NCBI GenBank assembly: GCA_027025555.1
Contig: JALVQN010000109.1
Location: 1-36,306, forward strand
DNA length: 36,306 bases
Reading direction: 5' to 3'
From: Desulfobacterales bacterium
Lineage (GTDB): Bacteria > Desulfobacterota > Desulfobacteria > Desulfobacterales > UBA2156
The translations under genes and the position numbers were made by a program. Below, one piece after another: positions 1 through 12,907 of the stretch (positions are counted from its first letter, which is position 1; every line of letters begins with the position of its first letter). The notes beneath the pieces are model-generated. The model did not search any database. It was not told where the DNA came from and saw only the letters and a program-made list of their open reading frames with translations.

Positions 1-357
1 GTTCAGATGAAAGAAGGGATCCTTGCCGCCTTCAAAGGGGACAATGCCTCGGCGGTGACCCATTTCAAAAAAGCCGTCCAAATCGAACCGGACAATGGAG
101 ACGCCCATTTCCAGCTCGGGGTGGCGTTGGGCGAGATGGGCCGATACGCCGAGGCCCTCAAGGCCATGGATCGGGCCCTTTCCCTCGATCCGGAACGGGG
201 CACCTTCTACTACGCCCGGGGCCGGATCCATCTTTTGGCCGGCGCCAGGGAAAAGGCCCTGCGCGATTTCAGGCGTGCCGCCGCCCTGGGGGACGCCGAT
301 GCCAAAGCCTACCTTGAACACGGCGCAAGGGAGGGGGCAGAGGCTTCCAGGCCCTAG
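1..357 (+). CDS. TPR-repeat protein, C-terminal part (probably begins upstream of window)
   Basis: Frame is open to the window edge; translation has TPR-like repeats (AVTHFKKAVQIEPDNGDAHFQLGVALGEMGRYAEALKAMDRALSLDPERGTFYYARGRIHLLAG). Confidence 0.8.
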   Translation, partial: VQMKEGILAAFKGDNASAVTHFKKAVQIEPDNGDAHFQLGVALGEMGRYAEALKAMDRALSLDPERGTFYYARGRIHLLAGAREKALRDFRRAAALGDADAKAYLEHGAREGAEASRP

Positions 358-1181
358 GGGAGGACACCGGAGGCCTCCAGGAAGGCCTCCACGTCCCTAA
401 AGAAGGCGTCCCAGTCGGGAGGACAGTCGTTGTGCCCGGCCTCGTAGGAAATCATCTTCGCGTTTTTGGCGTTTTTAAAAAGCGTCACGCCGTGACGGTA
501 AGGGATGGTTTCATCCCGCGTCCCGTGAATGATGAGCACCGGCTGGGAATAGGCCCGGACCACGGACAGGTTGTCGAAGGGGTCTCGAACCAGTACGGCG
601 GGCATCAGGAACCGGGACGCAAGAGACCGGACGCTGGTAAACGTGGACATTAAGATCAGGGCCCTTGCGGGCCGGTGCGCGGCCAGGGCGCATACGGCGC
701 CGCCTCCCAGGGAACGCCCCATCAGGACGATGCGCTCGGCATCCACCTCCTTTCGGGACAGCAAAACGTCGTAGGCCGCAAGAAAAACTTCGGTCACCGT
801 CTTTTGGGAGGGAGACCCGGCACTCTTTCCATACCCCGGATATTCCACCAGGAACACGCCCGCGCCCATGTCCAGAAAGGGAGACAGGGTCTCGGGCCAC
901 ATATCGATCCGTTCGCCGTTGCCGTGGGCAAACAACACCACGGGCACCGGTCTTGCGGGTGCGGCCTTGTCCGGAAGCATCCAATAGGCCTCCACCGGAC
1001 CGAAAGAGGTCTGAAGCCACACCTCTTCCACATATCCGGGAAGCGTCAATCCTTCCGGCGCCGCCCCCACCATGAAACCGGGAAAGAGGATCCGGCGCTG
1101 GAAAAAGAAAAGAAGGCCTCCGTAGAGTGCGTAAAGGCCCATAACACCCAGAAAGACCTTTGAAAACCCCGGCAGCTTCAT
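354..1181 (-). CDS. alpha/beta hydrolase (BAAT/BEM46-like serine hydrolase)
   Basis: 275 aa with N-terminal hydrophobic segment, VVLFAHGNGE motif, nucleophile elbow MGRSLGGG, and D/H motifs (IIHGTRDETIP, GHNDCP). Confidence 0.85.
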   Translation of the reverse strand: MKLPGFSKVFLGVMGLYALYGGLLFFFQRRILFPGFMVGAAPEGLTLPGYVEEVWLQTSFGPVEAYWMLPDKAAPARPVPVVLFAHGNGERIDMWPETLSPFLDMGAGVFLVEYPGYGKSAGSPSQKTVTEVFLAAYDVLLSRKEVDAERIVLMGRSLGGGAVCALAAHRPARALILMSTFTSVRSLASRFLMPAVLVRDPFDNLSVVRAYSQPVLIIHGTRDETIPYRHGVTLFKNAKNAKMISYEAGHNDCPPDWDAFFRDVEAFLEASGVLP

Positions 1182-1197
1182 GAATCAGCCCCCTTCC

Positions 1198-2109
1198 TCA
1201 AGGATTCACCAACGCCCGGAGCCGGTCCAGATTGACGCGGTCATACTCTAGGGCCCCTTTGAATTTGGGGGTCTCGATGATCTTGGGGATGGCTTCGAAC
1301 CGGGGCTCCTGCATGATGAACCGGAAGGCATCCATGCCGATGTACCCTTCTCCCACATGCTCGTGCCGGTCCACCCGGGAGCCGAGCTTTCGCTTGGAAT
1401 CATTGAGGTGGATCAGTTCCAGCCGATCAAGCCCGATAATGTCGTCGAAGGCGGCCAGGGTCTTCTCATAGGCCTCTCGAGTGCGGATGTCATATCCGGC
1501 GGCAAAGATATGGCTCGTATCCAGGCAGACCGCCACCCGGTCCGGATCAAAAATCCCGTCAAGAATGGATCGGAGGTGTTCGAACCGCCCCCCCAGGCTG
1601 GACCCCTGGCCGGCCGTGGTCTCCAGCAGAAGCCGCGTCCCCGGGGCCCGGCAGGCATCAAAGACCCCGTTGATGGCGGCAATAATCTTTTGGATTCCCT
1701 CCCCCTCACCGGCGCCCATGTGGTTGCCGGGATGCAAAACGACATGGGCGATGCCCAGGGCCGAGGAACGCTCAAGTTCCTGGCGCAGGGCGTCCAGGGA
1801 CATGCGGTGTTTCCCGGGTTCCGGAGACGCCAGGTTGAGCAGATACGCCGCATGGGCGGCCACATGGGTGATGCCGGTGGCCCTTTGTGCCGCCTTGAAG
1901 GCGTCGATCTCTTCGGGCAAAAGGGTGCGTTCCTTCCAGGTGCTGGCGTTTTTGGTGAAAATCTGCAGCGCGGTGCATCCGTGAGCGGCGGCCGTCCGCA
2001 CGGCCCGGTCCAGGCCGCGGGCGATGGAAAAATGGGCTCCCAAGAGGGGCTGCCTGCCCCTTGACTTTTCAGGCGTTGTGCAGGTTGACGGATGAAAAGG
2101 CGTTGCCAT
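1198..2109 (-). CDS. nfo: Endonuclease IV (AP endonuclease, TIM-barrel)
   Basis: GAHFSIARGLDRAV, LLLETTAGQGSSLGGRFEHL, VAVCLDTSHIFAAGYD, HLNDSK and RHEHVGEGYIG are Nfo signature motifs. Exact start codon uncertain. Confidence 0.92.
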   Translation of the reverse strand: MATPFHPSTCTTPEKSRGRQPLLGAHFSIARGLDRAVRTAAAHGCTALQIFTKNASTWKERTLLPEEIDAFKAAQRATGITHVAAHAAYLLNLASPEPGKHRMSLDALRQELERSSALGIAHVVLHPGNHMGAGEGEGIQKIIAAINGVFDACRAPGTRLLLETTAGQGSSLGGRFEHLRSILDGIFDPDRVAVCLDTSHIFAAGYDIRTREAYEKTLAAFDDIIGLDRLELIHLNDSKRKLGSRVDRHEHVGEGYIGMDAFRFIMQEPRFEAIPKIIETPKFKGALEYDRVNLDRLRALVNP

Positions 2110-2214
2110 TTTCTACATTTTTGTATTATTTTTCAGCCATCGTTTCAAAGACCCGCCCGGGGCCGGGAAACGGCCCCGGGCACCGATCCCAACCCGGATG
2201 CAAGGAGCTGCTCC

Positions 2215-3738
2215 ATGGAGCGCATCGAAGAGATTACCCTGCTTTATGAAATCAGCAAGGCCCTCCATGAACACCTGGACCTGCGCAGGTCTTTATACAG
2301 GGTTTTGGAAATCCTGTCCAATTCCATGAACATGACCCGGGGCACCATATCCATCCTGGACCCGGTCAAAGACGAAATCCACATCGAGGTGGCCCACGGT
2401 CTTTCCAGATCCGCCATCGCCCGGGGCAGATACAAGGTGGGCGAAGGCATCACGGGGCGCGTCATCGAGGGCGGAAAGCCCATCATCATTCCCAGGATCA
2501 GCCAGGAACCCCAGTTTTTGGACCGTACCGCCTCCCGGCGATCCAAGACCGACGAGGAGCTTTCCTTCATCTGCGTCCCCATCAAAAAAGGAAGGCGGGT
2601 CATCGGCGCCCTGAGTGCCGATCGCCCCTTTGACCCAGACTATCTGCTGGAGGAGGGGCTTCAATTGCTCTCGGTGGTGGCCGCCATGGTGGCCCAGCAT
2701 GTCATCAACCTGGAGACCATCCGCCTGGAAAAGGAACAGCTCAAAGAAGAGAACCGCCGCCTTAAAAACGCCCTTACAAACCGGTATCGCTTCACCAATA
2801 TCGTGGGAAACAGCAACAAGATGCGCGAGGTGTTCCAGATGATCGCCCAGGTTTCCAAGAGCAACGCCACGGTGTTGATCCGGGGGGAAAGCGGCACCGG
2901 CAAGGAACTCGTGGCAAGCTCCATCCATTACAACAGCCCCCGGGCCGGCGCTCCCCTGGTCAAGGTCAACTGCGCGGCCCTGCCCGCCCCGCTCATCGAA
3001 AGCGAACTCTTCGGGCATGAAAGGGGCGCCTTCACCGGAGCGATCCGGAAAAAGATCGGGAAATTCGAGCTGGCGGACAAAGGCACCATCTTCCTCGATG
3101 AAATCGGGTCCCTCCAGGTGGACCTCCAGGTCAAGCTGCTCCGGGTGCTCCAGGAAAAGGCCTTCGAAAGGGTAGGGGGGCACCGGACCCTGAACGTCGA
3201 CGTGCGCATCATCGCGGCCACCAACAAAGACCTCGAAAAGGCGGTGGAAGAAGAAACCTTTCGGGGCGATCTTTACTACCGCCTCAATGTCTTTCCCATC
3301 TACATGCCCCCCTTGAGGGAAAGGAAGACCGACATTTTGCTTCTGGCCGATTTCTTCCTGGAAAAGTACGCCCGCAAAAACCGAAAGAGGATCCGCCGCT
3401 TTTCCACCCCGGCCATCGACATGCTCATGCAGTACCACTGGCCCGGGAATGTGCGGGAGCTGGAAAACTGCATCGAACGGGCGGTGCTATTGTGCGAGGA
3501 AGGGGTCATCCACAGCTACCACCTGCCCCCCACCCTCATGACCGGCACCGAATCCGACACGCTCCCGGCCCGTTCCCTGGAGGAAGCCGTGGAAAACCTG
3601 GAGCGGGAGATGATCATCGATGCCTTGAAAAACACCCGCGGAAACAGCACCCGGGCCGCCGCCCTCCTCAAGACCACCCTGCGCAAGTTCGCTTACAAGG
3701 CCAAGCGATACGGCATCGACTACCGGCGGTACCGCTGA
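2215..3738 (+). CDS. nifA: NifA-like sigma54-dependent transcriptional activator (GAF - AAA+ - HTH)
   Basis: Start at 2215 preferred (AAGGAG upstream). N-terminal GAF domain of NifA type (RGRYKVGEGITGRVIEGGKPIIIPRISQEPQFLDRT), Walker A GESGTGKE, GAFTGA loop, Walker B FLDEIG, C-terminal Fis-type HTH. Symbol denotes similarity; the regulon is unknown. Confidence 0.8.
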   Translation: MERIEEITLLYEISKALHEHLDLRRSLYRVLEILSNSMNMTRGTISILDPVKDEIHIEVAHGLSRSAIARGRYKVGEGITGRVIEGGKPIIIPRISQEPQFLDRTASRRSKTDEELSFICVPIKKGRRVIGALSADRPFDPDYLLEEGLQLLSVVAAMVAQHVINLETIRLEKEQLKEENRRLKNALTNRYRFTNIVGNSNKMREVFQMIAQVSKSNATVLIRGESGTGKELVASSIHYNSPRAGAPLVKVNCAALPAPLIESELFGHERGAFTGAIRKKIGKFELADKGTIFLDEIGSLQVDLQVKLLRVLQEKAFERVGGHRTLNVDVRIIAATNKDLEKAVEEETFRGDLYYRLNVFPIYMPPLRERKTDILLLADFFLEKYARKNRKRIRRFSTPAIDMLMQYHWPGNVRELENCIERAVLLCEEGVIHSYHLPPTLMTGTESDTLPARSLEEAVENLEREMIIDALKNTRGNSTRAAALLKTTLRKFAYKAKRYGIDYRRYR

Positions 3739-3788
3739 AGCCGTCCCGGCGGATGCCGCTTTCAGGAAGCGCGCCTTGCTTTTCGCGG

Positions 3789-3811
3789 GATCGGCCCGGG
3801 ACGGCCCGATC
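3789..3811. terminator. Possible stem-loop between convergent nifA-like and glnA genes
   Basis: GATCGG-N11-CCGATC inverted repeat in the ~100 bp convergent intergenic space; no clear U-tract. Confidence 0.3.
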
Positions 3812-3838
3812 AAGGGACCGCCCCGGGGAAGGAAGGGA

Positions 3839-5254
<1,416 letters not shown>

Positions 5255-5354
5255 GAGCATGCCTCCTTTGATGTAAAGATTGGATTGGAATTGAAACAAG
5301 CTTCAGTGAAGCCTCTTTTTGGGCCATCAAAATCCATAAGGGGCCTTTTTTTCA

Positions 5355-7066
<1,712 letters not shown>

Positions 7067-7085
7067 GACAATCTCCTTTCTCCAT

Positions 7086-9788
7086 TTATCTGAAGGGTTC
7101 TTGTCCTTTTTTCTGCTCCGGGACCTTTCCGGGAGGGACCGGCGGGATCCCCCCCTTTCCGGTCAAGGGATCTTTCAAGGCCGCTTCCAGGGCGGAGCGG
7201 ATCCGGGCTTCCTGGGCGGGGGTGTCCGCTTTCTGGCCTTCCAGATCCCGGACGTAAAAGACATCCACCACCTGATCCACCTTGGTGGCGATCTTGGCCA
7301 CCCGGATGTCGAGGCCGCACCGGAAGATGGCGTCGCTGACCCCGTAAAGGAGCCCGGGAAAATCGTCGGCCACCACTTCAATGAGGGTGAAAAAACTGGA
7401 ACCGGCATTGTCCACGGACACCCGGAAAGGCCGCCTGGTCCCGCGGATACGGGGCACGCCGCCTGTCGAAAATTTGTCCTTGAGGGCCCGGGAGAGGTCC
7501 AGGCTCCCGGCAAGGACCGCATCCAGGTGCATTTTGGCCCGAATCCAGCGCTCTTTTTCGAACAACCGATCCGGCGGGGGTTTCACCGTGAAAAGATCCA
7601 GGGCGGTCTGGTTTTTCCATGTAAAGGCCTGGGCATCCAGGATGTCGATGCCGTTGAGGGTGAAGACGCCGGCGATCATCGAAAAAAGGCCGGGCCGGTC
7701 CTTGGCGCACACTGTGATCTCCCGGAGGGAGGGATCCTTCCCTTGGACCACCTGCCAGACGGCCCCCTGACCCTTCAATTGCCGGTACAAGGCGATGTGG
7801 TTTAAGATGGCCCTTTGGGGGACGGCGATGAGATAGCGGGGGGACATGGCCTCCAGCAGCGCCGCCACCGCCGCCCTTTCTTCGGGCGTTTCCACCGCCT
7901 CCACCAGGGCCCGCCGCTTCCGGTGCACGGCCTCCATGGCTTCCCGGCTCGCCAGCTCTCCCCTTTCCAAGATCCTCAAGGTCTTGAGGAACAGGTCCTT
8001 CAAGAGGGCCGCGGTCCAGCTGTTCCAGGCCTTGGGGCCGGTGGCCGCGGCGTCGGCCGCGGTGAGGAGGTAGAGCATCTTCAGCCGTTCCGGGTCCTTG
8101 ACCCGCCGGGCGCAGTAAATGGCCGTCTCTTCGTCTTGAAGGTCCCGCCGCGTGGCGGTCTTCATGAGGAAGAGGTGCTCTTTCACCAAGAAAGCGACGG
8201 CTTTTGCATCGGCCGGGCTGTAGCCCTTGGCCGTCATCACGGCCTGGGCCGTGACGGCACCCTTTTGCGCATGATCCCCCCTGGAGGTGCCCTTCCCGAT
8301 GTCATGGAGCAAGGCCGCCCAAAGGAGCCGTTTCCGGTTTTTGATCTCAAAAAAGAGTCTCGTCAACAAGGGGTCCGGAGAAGTGGCTTCCTCACGGAAA
8401 CCGTGGAGGGCCTCCACCGTGTGCAGAAGATGCAGGTCCACGGGAAAAAGATGATAGGCGTCGTACTGGATGCGGTGGAGCACCCCTTTGAACTCGGGGA
8501 TGAAGGCCGACAAAAACCCGGAATCCAGCATCTCCCTGAGTACCCGGTGGGCTTGACGGCCCAAAAGGATCCGCTCGAAAGAACGGCGGACGACGGGGGA
8601 GGACCCCTCGACGAGGGGGGAAAGCTCCTGGATCAATCGCTTGGCCTCTCCGCTTAAGGGGATCTTCAAGCGAAGGCTTTGTTCAAAAATCTGAACCAAA
8701 AGGGCGGGGGCTTTCACGACCTGCTCGGGCGCCTCGAAGTAAAGCATGTCGTCTTCCACGAAAAGACCCGGGATGCCGGCCTTTGGTCGGGCCCTTTTCT
8801 TCCTTCCCGAGGGCCTGTCCAGGCCCTGTTCATACAGGAAGCGCAGGTGCTGGGATTTGATGAAATCCATGTGACCGTGCAGGATGCTGAGGAAGACTTC
8901 CACGGGCTCCTGACCGTCGGTCTTCTTGAAACCCATGGCATCGGCGAGGGCGATCTGGTTTTCAAAAAGGAGCCGATCCCACTTCCTGCCCGAAAGAAGA
9001 TGAAGGCGGTTCCGGACCTCCCAGATGAAGGCCAGGGCCCGTTGCAGGCGCTCGAATTCCCTGTGGGAGAGGCACCCCCCATACTCCAGTTCCCGGGGCG
9101 TCCTCAGGTCAAAGAGGATCCGGGCAATCCACAGCATGGTGTGATAATCCCTCAGGCCGCCTTGACCCTCCTTGAGATGCGGTTCCAAGAGACTGCTGGA
9201 ATCGCCGAACTGGAAATGGCGATTGCGGTTGGCCCGGACCAGCCGCTTGACGACCGTCTTGCCATGCTTTTTCAGGAGGGTCTCCCGGAGGGCTTCGGCC
9301 AGCCGGACGGCCACATTCGAAATGCCGCAAATGAACCGGGCATCCAACAGGGGCGTGAGGGATTCGAAATCCTTTTTGCCCAGCGCCAGGCTCTCCTTCA
9401 CGGTCCGCACCGCATACCCGACCTCCATGCCCATGTCCCACAGGGGATAGACCAGCTCCCGAATCAAGGCTTCGGCCTTTCGAGGCACCTTCTTTTCAAA
9501 CAAGAACAAGAGATCCACGTCTGAATGGACACATTGCTCCTTCCGTCCATACCCCCCCAGGGCGACGATGGCGTAGGGATTGGCGTTGATCTTCAACAGG
9601 GGGCCGATTCTTGACGATGCAAAGGCCGTGTGGAAATAAGCGTCGAAGATCTTGGCATGCTCCTGGAGAAAATCCGGGGCGCAAAGGGAGGCTTGGGCCT
9701 TGAAAAGCCGCTGACGTTGCCTTCTCAAGGCCGCGGCGGCATCATGACTTTTGGCGTCTGCCGCCGGGGTTTCTTCCATCAATGCCAC
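7086..9788 (-). CDS. glnD: Bifunctional [PII] uridylyltransferase / uridylyl-removing enzyme
   Basis: NT motif GGYGRKEQCVHSDVDLLFLF, HD motif LLHDIGKG, two C-terminal ACT domains. GTG at 9788 preferred (AAGGAGGAG 7 nt upstream) over the ORF-track ATG at 9839. Confidence 0.92.
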   Translation of the reverse strand: MALMEETPAADAKSHDAAAALRRQRQRLFKAQASLCAPDFLQEHAKIFDAYFHTAFASSRIGPLLKINANPYAIVALGGYGRKEQCVHSDVDLLFLFEKKVPRKAEALIRELVYPLWDMGMEVGYAVRTVKESLALGKKDFESLTPLLDARFICGISNVAVRLAEALRETLLKKHGKTVVKRLVRANRNRHFQFGDSSSLLEPHLKEGQGGLRDYHTMLWIARILFDLRTPRELEYGGCLSHREFERLQRALAFIWEVRNRLHLLSGRKWDRLLFENQIALADAMGFKKTDGQEPVEVFLSILHGHMDFIKSQHLRFLYEQGLDRPSGRKKRARPKAGIPGLFVEDDMLYFEAPEQVVKAPALLVQIFEQSLRLKIPLSGEAKRLIQELSPLVEGSSPVVRRSFERILLGRQAHRVLREMLDSGFLSAFIPEFKGVLHRIQYDAYHLFPVDLHLLHTVEALHGFREEATSPDPLLTRLFFEIKNRKRLLWAALLHDIGKGTSRGDHAQKGAVTAQAVMTAKGYSPADAKAVAFLVKEHLFLMKTATRRDLQDEETAIYCARRVKDPERLKMLYLLTAADAAATGPKAWNSWTAALLKDLFLKTLRILERGELASREAMEAVHRKRRALVEAVETPEERAAVAALLEAMSPRYLIAVPQRAILNHIALYRQLKGQGAVWQVVQGKDPSLREITVCAKDRPGLFSMIAGVFTLNGIDILDAQAFTWKNQTALDLFTVKPPPDRLFEKERWIRAKMHLDAVLAGSLDLSRALKDKFSTGGVPRIRGTRRPFRVSVDNAGSSFFTLIEVVADDFPGLLYGVSDAIFRCGLDIRVAKIATKVDQVVDVFYVRDLEGQKADTPAQEARIRSALEAALKDPLTGKGGIPPVPPGKVPEQKKGQEPFR

Positions 9789-9856
9789 GGCGTTTCTCCT
9801 CCTTAACCCTTTCCCCAGGTCTTTCGATGACCCGGCCACAGAACCTTTCCATCAGA

Positions 9857-9871
9857 GCAAGGCTTGTGCCA
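9857..9871 (-). promoter_or_regulatory. Sigma54 (-24/-12) promoter upstream of glnD
   Basis: Minus strand reads TGGCAC-AAGCC-TTGC, a full match to TGGCAC-N5-TTGC; it lies ~70 nt upstream of the proposed GTG start at 9788. Confidence 0.75.
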
Positions 9872-9952
9872 AGGCGGTTGATATATCTTTTGTTTCAATG
9901 ATTTCAATTAATTATATGATTTTGGGAAAACGACTCATTAAAAATAAAATTA

Positions 9953-10000
9953 ACAATTATGTAATAAATAGCTCATAAATTACAATTATGTAAATAAATT
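9953..10000. repeat. Two AT-rich dyad direct repeats (possible activator-binding sites)
   Basis: acaattatgtaataaat (from 9953) and acaattatgtaaataaat (from 9982), 29-bp period; each centred on T(T/A)ACA-ATTA-TGTAA. Confidence 0.55.
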
Positions 10001-10006
10001 CAGCCG

Positions 10007-12907
10007 TTATCCCCAAAGGAGGGTGTCCCAGGTTCTTTGGACCCCTTTCCGGAAGGTGAGGAAGCGATCGGCGGGCACCCGGGCGGGTTTTTCCTGAAGA
10101 TTGAGGCGATGGATGCTGGCGCGGTAGACCAAAAAGGCTTTTCTCAAAAGATACGCCCTGTCTTCAGGGAGGCCCCCGGCGTTCATGACAGACTGAAGGA
10201 GGCGCACGTTGTCCGTCCAGTCCAGGATTTCGGGATGCCGGTGGGCGTGACGCAACACCAGAAACTGAACGATAAATTCCACGTCCACCATGCCGCCCCG
10301 GTCTTCTTTGAGGTCGAACACGCCGGGTTCCGGCTTGAGGTGCGCCCTGCGCATGCGCTCGCGCATCTTTCGAACGGCCGATTTCAAGGGCCCTGCCTCC
10401 CGGGGACGGCCCAGCACCTCTTTCCGGACCGCTTCAAACCGGCGCACCAGGGCCGGGTCTCCGCCCACGGCCCGGGCCCGCACCAAGGCCTGGTGCTCCC
10501 AGGTCCAGGCGTGATTCAATTGGTACGCCCTGAAGGCCTCCAGGGAGCTGACCAGCACCCCTGAATGCCCGCTGGGCCGCAGCCGCATATCGATGTCGTA
10601 GAGCACGCCGGCGCGGGTGACCGCCGTCAGGATGTGGACGACCCGCTGGCCGAGACGGGTGAAGAACTGAGTGTTGTCCACGGGCCGTTTCCCGTCGGTT
10701 TGCCCCGGGATCGCGGCATGGAGGAAGACCAGATCCAGGTCCGATCGATACCCCAGCTCGATCCCCCCCAGCTTCCCATAGGCGATCACGGCGAACCCCC
10801 GGTCGCATGCCTCCTTGCCGACGGCGCTTTGAGGCCGGCCGTGCTTCGCCGTCAGGTGGCGCCATGCCAATTCCAGCACCTGTTCCAGGATCACCTCGGC
10901 AATCTCGGTGAGGTGGTCGCTCACCCGCATCAAGGGCAACACACCGGTGATATCGGAGGCCGCCACCCGCAGCACATTGACCTGCTTGAAAATGCAAAGG
11001 GTTTCAATCTGATACTCCAGTTCCTCGGGATCCACCCGGGCCAGGCGCTCCTCCAGTTCCTCTTTCAAAGCCGCCTTCCGGGGGGGCGCATAGAGAACAC
11101 GGGGATCCAAAAGCTCGTCCAACAGGACCGGATGCTGCTTCAAGAAGACCCCGATCCAGGGGCTGGCATTGATGAGGTTCATGAGATGCGTCAGTGCCGG
11201 CGGGTTTTCCAGCAGCAAGGCAAGGTAACTGGTACGGCGCTGAACAGTCCGGATGAGGTCGCATGCCCGGCCCAGCGCCACCAGGGGCGTTTCCCCGCCC
11301 GCCGCCGCCTGGAGGATCCGGGGCATGAGACGGTCCAGACGCCGCCGCCCTTCGGTGCTGAGGGCCCGGGTGGCAGCGTCGTTTCTCAAGTGCTCCAAAA
11401 GACGAAGCGCCCGGCCGGGATCCGAAAAGCCCAGTTCCGCCAAGCGGGCGCCGGCCTGTTCGGGCGTGGCCATGCCCCGCCAGATGTCCCCCAGAAACGA
11501 GAGTTCTTCATCCCCCGAAGGGGCGGGCGACCAGGTCTCCTCGGCCTGGAGCAGTTCTTGAAAATGGGCATGGACGCGCCTCCTGTGCATGTCCAACCGT
11601 TCGATAAAGGCGTCCCACCGGTCAAACCCCATGGACACGGCGAGCCTCAACCGGTCCGCGGCGTCCCGGGGGAGTCCGTGGACCTGCTGGTCGGAAAACT
11701 CCTGGAGCCGGTTTTCCGTGATCCGCAAAAAGACATACGCCTTGATAAGGTCCCGGGAGGTCCTTTCGGAAAGGATCGCCCTCTCGGAGAGCACCTGCAA
11801 GACCTCCAGGATCCCCCGCGCCTGAAGCGCCGGAATCACGCCGCCCCGGATGAGCTGAAACACCTGGCCGAAAAATTCGATTTCCCGGATGCCCCCGGGT
11901 CCGATCTTGATATCGTCTTCCAGTTTTTTTCGCCTGACCTCCATGGCGATGTTGCGCTTCATGTCCCTGAGGGCCTCGAACATGCCGTAATCCAGGTACC
12001 GCCGGTAAACAAAAGGGCGCAGGCGGCGGATGAGGGAGCGGCCGGCATCCACATCGCCGGCCACGGGGCGGGCCTTGATCCATGCGTAGCGTTCCCATTC
12101 CCGGCCGTGCGTTTGGTAGTACTGCTCCATATTGTCGAAGCTCATGACAAGGGGGCCGTTCTCGCCGTCCGGGCGGAGGCGGGTGTCCACGCGGAAGACG
12201 AAGCCGTCCGCCGAGGGACTGCCCAAAACCCGGATCAACTTCTGGCACAGACGGCTGAAAAACAGGTCGTTTCCCAGGCTGCCCCGGGCCCCTTTCGTGG
12301 CGCCGGCCTCGGGGAAGGCAAAGATCAGGTCCACATCCGAAGAAAAATTCAACTCTTTGCCCCCCAGCTTCCCCATGCCGATGACGACAAGCAGCTGGGG
12401 TCTCCCCCGGTCATCGACCGGTGTTTGGTACCGGGCGCACTGCCATCGGTGAAGATGGCGAAGGGCTCCATCGATCACGGCCTCCGCCAGCCGCGTCAGG
12501 TCCGCCATGGTCTCATGGAGGTCGGCCGCCCCCAAAAGATCGCGCCACGCAATGCGCACCATCTCCCGGCACCGGATCCGTCTCAGGGCCGACGCCAGGT
12601 GGGCTTCATCCGCGATCCCCGACAGGGCGGACCTCAAGGCGGCCGCGTATTCTTTTTCGGCATAGGACCGCTTCAAGTCCCCCGATCGGACCAGGTCCAT
12701 GAAGATGCCGGGATCCCGAATCAGGCTTGTGGCCACAAATGCGCTGACGGCAAAGACCCGGGAGACCGCTTCGGCCATCGGGGGAGGGATGGAAAAAGAG
12801 GGATCCCGGCGGCGGACGGCGGAAAGAAGCGCCTCCCGTTTCTCCATGCCCTTGGAAAGCAACGGCTCGGGAAGCCTTTCCAGGATTTTCAGGCTTTGTG
12901 CGTTCAT
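10007..12907 (-). CDS. glnE: Bifunctional glutamine synthetase adenylyltransferase / adenylyl-removing enzyme
   Basis: Two nucleotidyltransferase domains (VIGMGKLGGKELNFSSDVDLIFAF and VIAYGKLGGIELGYRSDLDLVFLH). Start at 12907 preferred (MNAQSLKILERL) over the track start at 13051. Confidence 0.92.
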   Translation of the reverse strand: MNAQSLKILERLPEPLLSKGMEKREALLSAVRRRDPSFSIPPPMAEAVSRVFAVSAFVATSLIRDPGIFMDLVRSGDLKRSYAEKEYAAALRSALSGIADEAHLASALRRIRCREMVRIAWRDLLGAADLHETMADLTRLAEAVIDGALRHLHRWQCARYQTPVDDRGRPQLLVVIGMGKLGGKELNFSSDVDLIFAFPEAGATKGARGSLGNDLFFSRLCQKLIRVLGSPSADGFVFRVDTRLRPDGENGPLVMSFDNMEQYYQTHGREWERYAWIKARPVAGDVDAGRSLIRRLRPFVYRRYLDYGMFEALRDMKRNIAMEVRRKKLEDDIKIGPGGIREIEFFGQVFQLIRGGVIPALQARGILEVLQVLSERAILSERTSRDLIKAYVFLRITENRLQEFSDQQVHGLPRDAADRLRLAVSMGFDRWDAFIERLDMHRRRVHAHFQELLQAEETWSPAPSGDEELSFLGDIWRGMATPEQAGARLAELGFSDPGRALRLLEHLRNDAATRALSTEGRRRLDRLMPRILQAAAGGETPLVALGRACDLIRTVQRRTSYLALLLENPPALTHLMNLINASPWIGVFLKQHPVLLDELLDPRVLYAPPRKAALKEELEERLARVDPEELEYQIETLCIFKQVNVLRVAASDITGVLPLMRVSDHLTEIAEVILEQVLELAWRHLTAKHGRPQSAVGKEACDRGFAVIAYGKLGGIELGYRSDLDLVFLHAAIPGQTDGKRPVDNTQFFTRLGQRVVHILTAVTRAGVLYDIDMRLRPSGHSGVLVSSLEAFRAYQLNHAWTWEHQALVRARAVGGDPALVRRFEAVRKEVLGRPREAGPLKSAVRKMRERMRRAHLKPEPGVFDLKEDRGGMVDVEFIVQFLVLRHAHRHPEILDWTDNVRLLQSVMNAGGLPEDRAYLLRKAFLVYRASIHRLNLQEKPARVPADRFLTFRKGVQRTWDTLLWG

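Noticed and set aside
5300-5312. GCTTC-AGT-GAAGC hairpin between glnB and glnA
   Set aside because: Only 5-bp arms; the T-run follows on the plus strand, opposite to transcription of both genes, so a terminator call is not supported.
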